Origin: a virus
Reading direction: 5' to 3' (one strand)
Virus record (IMG/VR): IMGVR_UViG_3300026512_000056
Location: 1 to 25,249 of that record
DNA length: 25,249 nucleotides
Position numbers and translations under genes: made by a program. Positions within the stretch are counted from its first letter, which is position 1. Each line of letters starts with the position of its first letter. Shown one piece after another: positions 21,555 to 25,249 of the stretch. The notes beneath the pieces were generated by a model. It was not told the origin of the DNA. It saw only the letters and a list, made by a program, of their open reading frames with translations, and made no database searches.

Positions 21555-22373
21555 TTATTCTAATTCATCGATATTTTTTTGCTGTATTACCTCTAAACCG
21601 GGGAATGAAATTGCTGTCATTTTTCCTCCAAATGTTACTTTGTGCCTGCTATTAATAAATGCGCCGGTGTCTATACAAGCATAACCTAAGTCTTTATTAA
21701 CAATCACTTCTGTTTCTTCATCATAGCCTTCTATACTTATATACCTATCCAAAAGATGTTCGGTAATATTATGTCCTGTGATGTTAAAATATCCTGTATC
21801 ATCTTTTTCAGGAAGATTTCTATTCCAATTGAATAAATCTCCTTTTTTGGTTATAGCAATCCTTGCCATTAACCCATATTTCTCATCATAATCATCTCTG
21901 AATTTTTCTCGCTCATCCTTGTCACCGACAGTGAAATGTAAATATTCGTCAATAAAATCGGCACAAAATGCGTGAGATACCAAAAGCTTTCTACCTTTAT
22001 TGTCAAGACAATCGTCAAAAATTAAGTATAATGGAAGGTCTGTTATTTTATTGGCATGCTCTTTCATAAGGTCTGTATCCTCGGAATACGATTGTCTGGT
22101 TGCTATGCCGCCATTGTCATCCCAATTTGAACCAAATGGATGATATATTCCATTATACATGATTTCTTCATGATTCCCTTTAACAGCTTTGAACTCTCCA
22201 CTCTCGATTCTTGGCAAGATATACCCCAAAACATCTTTAGATTTTGGTCCACGATCTATAAAATCACCTGTAAATATAAATTCAGCTTCTGAATCTTTTG
22301 CTTTAACTTTCTCGATGAGTGCTAACATTGTAAGATAACAACCATGCACATCCGAGATACACCAAATGCTCAT
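21555..22373 (-). CDS. serine/threonine protein phosphatase-like metallophosphoesterase, 272 aa
   Basis: Calcineurin-like metallo-hydrolase close to phage lambda-type PP phosphatases. Motifs in order: ISDVHGC at 6-12, TGDFIDRGPKS at 35-45, VKGNHEE near 64-70, SHAFCADF near 134, and ITGHNITEHLLD near 204. The DxH, GDxxDRG, GNHE and distal His set supplies the two-metal site. It could dephosphorylate host proteins or nucleotides. The ATG is preceded by AAGGAAAC, 10 bases after the upstream gene's stop. Confidence 0.85.
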   Translation of the reverse strand: MSIWCISDVHGCYLTMLALIEKVKAKDSEAEFIFTGDFIDRGPKSKDVLGYILPRIESGEFKAVKGNHEEIMYNGIYHPFGSNWDDNGGIATRQSYSEDTDLMKEHANKITDLPLYLIFDDCLDNKGRKLLVSHAFCADFIDEYLHFTVGDKDEREKFRDDYDEKYGLMARIAITKKGDLFNWNRNLPEKDDTGYFNITGHNITEHLLDRYISIEGYDEETEVIVNKDLGYACIDTGAFINSRHKVTFGGKMTAISFPGLEVIQQKNIDELE

Positions 22374-22382
22374 TTTGTTTCC

Positions 22383-23312
22383 TTAAAATTTAATTTCCAT
22401 CTCACTTTTATTTCCACCAGGATGAGTAACATAATGGAAAGTTCCATTTCCTAATTCTCCCATTGCCTTAATAATTCTCTCATTTCTTTCCTCTGCCTCT
22501 CTATACCCTCTATCAATAGCCCAAGTTTCGCAGTCATAACTTCTTGCAAGATTTCTGGCTTCTTTTTTATCAAAACCTTCTTTAGCAAATACTATATATG
22601 TTGTATCATTTGCTGCAGCAACTTGACTTGCTTTAACTTTTTCTTTTTTTGCTATTCTTACTTCAAGAGCTTGACGTTCATATTCTTCTTTATTTTTCTT
22701 TTTGAGTTTTTCGGCTTCTTCTTTAACATAATTCTCTTTTGCTTTAGTAACAGCTTTACTAATTTCAGGGAATTTTAATGTTTCCTCTTTTGAAGGAATT
22801 TTTATTTTTTTCTCTATTGAAGTCATTAGTTCTTCTAATGCTCTTTTGCCTTTTGTTTGTAATTTTGAATTCCTTAAAGTATTAAGTGCCAATTCTTTTG
22901 TTTTTTTATCAAGCTTGAATTCAGAGCCATTTAGTTTCAGTGAAACTAATTTAGCATTATATATATTAAAAGATTTATTTATTTCTTTTTTATAATGTTT
23001 TTCTTTTTCGTCTGCATAATAATTATACCATACACTCATATCAATTTCAAAAGTTATTTCTACCTTATTTGCTTTATCATAACTCTCATACCAGAATGTT
23101 ACATTAAAGCTTTCAGAAATATAAGCAGTTGCTGTTGTTCCATTAACCTCACCCTTTATTGTATTATTCATATTACTTTCAAAAGTATATTCACCTCTCA
23201 TGATTGCTTGAATATATGATAATCTTGATAATAAGTCAAGAGAAATTACCCTTGCTTCCTTAAAACCAACCTCTTCATTTACTATATCTCTAAAATTTCT
23301 AATTACTTCCAT
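22383..23312 (-). CDS. capsid-targeted coiled-coil protein, 309 aa
   Basis: N terminus MEVIRNFRDIVNEEVGFKEA fits the capsid-targeting pattern with four extra residues, and a likely cut after VNE. Residues ~40-130 are beta-rich (TAYISESFNVTFWYES, VEITFEIDMSVWYNY). Residues ~185-240 form a long Lys/Glu coiled coil (EEAEKLKKKNKEEYERQALE). The last ~70 residues form a small domain (DTTYIVFAKEGFDKKEARN). GGAGG and an exact TATAAATA, 22 bases from the ATG, mark a late gene. Probably an internal or head-associated protein; enzymatic role not seen. Confidence 0.6.
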   Translation of the reverse strand: MEVIRNFRDIVNEEVGFKEARVISLDLLSRLSYIQAIMRGEYTFESNMNNTIKGEVNGTTATAYISESFNVTFWYESYDKANKVEITFEIDMSVWYNYYADEKEKHYKKEINKSFNIYNAKLVSLKLNGSEFKLDKKTKELALNTLRNSKLQTKGKRALEELMTSIEKKIKIPSKEETLKFPEISKAVTKAKENYVKEEAEKLKKKNKEEYERQALEVRIAKKEKVKASQVAAANDTTYIVFAKEGFDKKEARNLARSYDCETWAIDRGYREAEERNERIIKAMGELGNGTFHYVTHPGGNKSEMEIKF

Positions 23313-23334
23313 ATTAATCCTCCAGTTTTTCTCT

Positions 23335-23342
23335 TATTTATA
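23335..23342 (-). promoter_or_regulatory. TATAAATA late promoter
   Basis: Exact octamer, 22 bases before the ATG at 23312. Confidence 0.75.
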
Positions 23343-23375
23343 TATTAATTATAACCAAATAATTGTTAGATTGAG

Positions 23376-23414
23376 CTTAAAATCTTACTTTATTTCCAAC
23401 AATTAGATTTTAAG
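23376..23414 (-). terminator. 10-bp hairpin downstream of the second metallophosphoesterase
   Basis: CTTAAAATCT (23376-23385) and AGATTTTAAG (23405-23414) are perfect inverse complements around a 19-base loop, in the 155-base gap 23313-23467. No U-run follows. The rest of the gap holds only the late promoter at 23335. Confidence 0.4.
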
Positions 23415-23467
23415 GCAAAATAACTTGTATCATTATTATATCTTTACTAAACAACTCTGTGTTTCCA

Positions 23468-24343
23468 CTAACTAATAAATTCTATTTGTTTAATAACATT
23501 ATAAGTATTATTAGTAGGATATCCTAAAGGGTTGCAAATCATTCTAATTCCATCCATATTAAAGTCTAAAGATTGATGGGTATGACCAAAAATATGCACA
23601 CTACATCCACTTTTTTTAAGAATCTCCTCATTATCAGTATAATAAAAAATGTTCTCTTTTTGATTAAGATATTCTCCGGCCATTCCTTCACTTTCATCTG
23701 GTTCATGCAAAGCAATATGAGTAATAAAAACATCACAACCTTCTTCTGCAATTTTAATAAGCTTAGCTTTTTCTAAATCATAGAATTTTACCGGGTCCCA
23801 ATTGTTACTTGGACGAGAATAACTTTGGTACATTCCATAACTCTGATAACTTACACCATTATAAATAAGATTACTATCATTCATTACTCTATTCCAAGTA
23901 TCCAATTCCCATTCAGTTGTTAGATTATACCACGAACCAGTTCCGCCAAATTTTACACCATTAATTTCAACAACATTTCCATCTAAATAATGCGCTTCTA
24001 ACTCTTCACAAATTTCTTTTAACTCTACTAAACGATTTTCTGATTTTGAGTCATATTTTGAAATCTGCCCATTTGATACAAGGTACATATCATGGTTACC
24101 CCATGTTAATATAATATTTTTATAATATTTTTTAAGTTCCAAAAGAAGCTCTTTTGTTTGATTGTTATAATGACACAAATCTCCAGCAATGATCAGAATC
24201 TCTCCTGGCTTATAATCTTTATCGGCAGGCATTAAGATATTTTCTATGAAATTCTGCAACTGAATGCTGAACTTCAGTTTTGAAATGTCCTTTTCTTTTA
24301 TCCAGAAATCTATGTGAATGTCAGATATAAAATCAATCTTCAT
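23468..24343 (-). CDS. calcineurin-like metallophosphoesterase, 291 aa
   Basis: Motifs in order: FISDIHIDFW at 5-14, IIAGDLCHYNN near 51-61, LTWGNHDMYL near 80-89, VFITHIALHEPDE near 206-218, and IFGHTHQSLD near 251-260, the complete two-metal set of the family. More like the general phosphodiesterase branch (DxH, GD, GNHD, GHTH) than the PP-type enzyme at 21555, so the two genes are not recent duplicates. It may act on nucleic acid ends or cyclic nucleotides; substrate unknown. Starts 2 bases after the membrane-protein gene's stop. Confidence 0.82.
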   Translation of the reverse strand: MKIDFISDIHIDFWIKEKDISKLKFSIQLQNFIENILMPADKDYKPGEILIIAGDLCHYNNQTKELLLELKKYYKNIILTWGNHDMYLVSNGQISKYDSKSENRLVELKEICEELEAHYLDGNVVEINGVKFGGTGSWYNLTTEWELDTWNRVMNDSNLIYNGVSYQSYGMYQSYSRPSNNWDPVKFYDLEKAKLIKIAEEGCDVFITHIALHEPDESEGMAGEYLNQKENIFYYTDNEEILKKSGCSVHIFGHTHQSLDFNMDGIRMICNPLGYPTNNTYNVIKQIEFIS

Positions 24344-24345
24344 CT

Positions 24346-24615
24346 TTAATTCTGTGTCTCTATCAAAGTAGCAGCGATAGCAGTGATGGCAAAACTAATT
24401 GCCATCATCACTAAGCCACCAAGCAACATAAATAATCCCGTGCTAATCGCTCCCGCTGTTAGTGGTCCAGTGAACCAAGGCATTAACACCACTCCTGTTA
24501 ATTTTAATATAGTCATAATTACAACAGTAAGTAACCAATATCTCATTGCTATTACTGAACCTATTATTCCTATAATACCTGCAATTCCTGTTATTAATCC
24601 TATTATTGCTTTCAT
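24346..24615 (-). CDS. small membrane protein with three hydrophobic segments, 89 aa
   Basis: Almost entirely hydrophobic: segments ~3-24 (IIGLITGIAGIIGIIGSVIA), ~26-48 and ~57-84 (LFMLLGGLVMMAISFAITAI). AAGGAAAG precedes the ATG. Size and topology are compatible with a class I holin, but T4-type holins (gp t) look different and no lysin is adjacent. Could equally be an early membrane-modifying protein. Confidence 0.6.
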   Translation of the reverse strand: MKAIIGLITGIAGIIGIIGSVIAMRYWLLTVVIMTILKLTGVVLMPWFTGPLTAGAISTGLFMLLGGLVMMAISFAITAIAATLIETQN

Positions 24616-24631
24616 GTTCTTTCCTTTTTTT

Positions 24632-24931
24632 TTATTTAATCTTATATATTCTCATATATGCTTTTCCATCACCTTTTTTATTAAAATAATCTGAAGCACT
24701 AAAGTAAAATTCCGTGCCGTCAACTGTAAATGTTCCTTCTATATCATCTACAGGAGCAGCAGGGTTTTGTTTGAATTTATATCTATTTAAAAAATTTCTG
24801 AGTTTAATTTTATCTTCATAAGAGAATTCACTATCAATAAATTGCCACATATTAATAGTAGCATCTAACATAGAACTTGTCTTATCTTTTAACTTTCCTT
24901 TAGGTTTTTTCCCTAGGTTCTTTAGTGCCAT
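24632..24931 (-). CDS. hypothetical protein, 99 aa
   Basis: Basic N terminus (MALKNLGKKPKGKLKDK), then a helical segment (ATINMWQFIDSEFSYEDKIK) and a beta-rich C terminus (EGTFTVDGTEFYFSASDYF). Not recognised. No convincing ribosome-binding site precedes the ATG. The same frame is open back to the TAG of the preceding reading frame at 24956. Confidence 0.55.
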   Translation of the reverse strand: MALKNLGKKPKGKLKDKTSSMLDATINMWQFIDSEFSYEDKIKLRNFLNRYKFKQNPAAPVDDIEGTFTVDGTEFYFSASDYFNKKGDGKAYMRIYKIK

Positions 24932-24955
24932 GATTATTACTGATTCTGCAAAATC

Positions 24956-25192
24956 CTAATCTTCATCTTTTTCTTTACTAAAAAATCCTTCGTTGATATA
25001 TTTTTTAGCATCTTTTTCTGATTTGAAATAATCCTCATCTTTTAAGTCTTTAAAATATTCTTTACCTATTCTTTTCTCACCAGATGAAATTATAACATAA
25101 GGTTTACCATTTTCTGACCCTTGAACTATATACCTTTCAAGTCCTTTTACTATAATAGCAAAGAAATATAAATTTATATAAAGTATATAAAT
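24956..25192 (-). pseudogene. open frame of ~78 codons without a start codon
   Basis: Reads FAIIVKGLERYIVQG, then GKPYVIISSGEKRIGKEY and DAKKYINEGFFSKEKDED before the TAG at 24956; it looks like real coding sequence (short beta domain plus acidic tail). There is no ATG, GTG or TTG in frame between the upstream in-frame TAG (25193) and the coding-like part, and the preceding bases are a structured AT-rich tract. Either the 5' end has been replaced or a start/frameshift is missed in this sequence. Confidence 0.4.
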
Positions 25193-25249
25193 CTATATAA
25201 TAGTATAAAAAGTTATATACTATCCTTATTTACTGCTTCTTAGTAACTT
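25166..25249. other. AT-rich structured tract at the right edge
   Basis: On the minus strand AGTATA and TATACT form a short hairpin, and TATATAGATTTATATA is nearly palindromic; a TATAAATT variant follows. The words TTATATACTAT and ATAGTATA also occur in the two homing endonuclease leaders (5401-5420 and 9706-9755). Confidence 0.35.

Noticed and set aside
23860-23867. TATAAATA on the plus strand
   Set aside because: Inside the minus-strand metallophosphoesterase gene and not followed by any supported plus-strand gene.

Overview
This window is part of the genome of a large, AT-rich, T4-type tailed phage (Pantevenvirales/T4-like myovirus). Three things point there. First, recognisable T4 replication proteins: a zinc-ribbon/TOPRIM primase (gp61 type), a FEN-type RNase H, and a gp32-type single-strand DNA-binding protein. 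Second, a gp23-family capsid protein. Third, repeated exact copies of the T4-type late promoter octamer TATAAATA placed just upstream of structural genes. No integrase, tRNA, rRNA, IS element or CRISPR array was found. The host cannot be read from this sequence.

Layout. Bases 1-4.4 kb (mostly minus strand) hold the replication block: gp32, RNase H, primase, then a MoxR-like AAA+ protein running off the left edge; one lone plus-strand gene sits inside it. Bases 4.4-9.8 kb are an accessory zone: a repeat-bearing HNH-like homing endonuclease, a frameshifted HNH nuclease, a P-loop protein, a doubly frameshifted protein with a HAD-like segment, small hypothetical genes, and a GIY-YIG-type homing endonuclease with an elaborate hairpin leader. 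Bases 8.2-15.7 kb (minus strand) are virion genes: small proteins with a T4-like capsid-targeting N terminus, several PKD/Ig-like adhesin-type proteins, and a compact gp23-like capsid protein. Bases 15.7-20.0 kb contain a plus-strand fibre/adhesin operon (266 aa + 1013 aa). It is flanked on both sides by paralogous ~75-aa minus-strand genes and by perfect palindromic divergent late promoters (TATAAATATTTATA). Bases 20.0-25.2 kb (minus strand) hold a guanylate-kinase-like enzyme, an NTPase, two metallophosphoesterases, another capsid-targeted protein and small membrane or hypothetical proteins.

The main observation is a family of at least six otherwise unrelated proteins. They share an N-terminal motif of the form M-x(2-5)-F-[RSK]-[ED]-h-h-x-E, matching the capsid-targeting sequence of T4 internal proteins, which is cleaved by the prohead protease. 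Several sit behind a TATAAATA promoter at an identical 22-nt distance from the ATG. This suggests a set of cargo proteins loaded into the head and possibly injected with the DNA. Several reading frames (5.5-5.8, 7.0-7.6 and 21.3-21.5 kb) are broken by apparent one-base losses, mostly at A-runs. These may be assembly errors, real decay, or (in one gene) programmed frameshifting.

There is no gene-free stretch longer than 300 bases. The largest gap (7572-7828) holds an imperfect inverted repeat.
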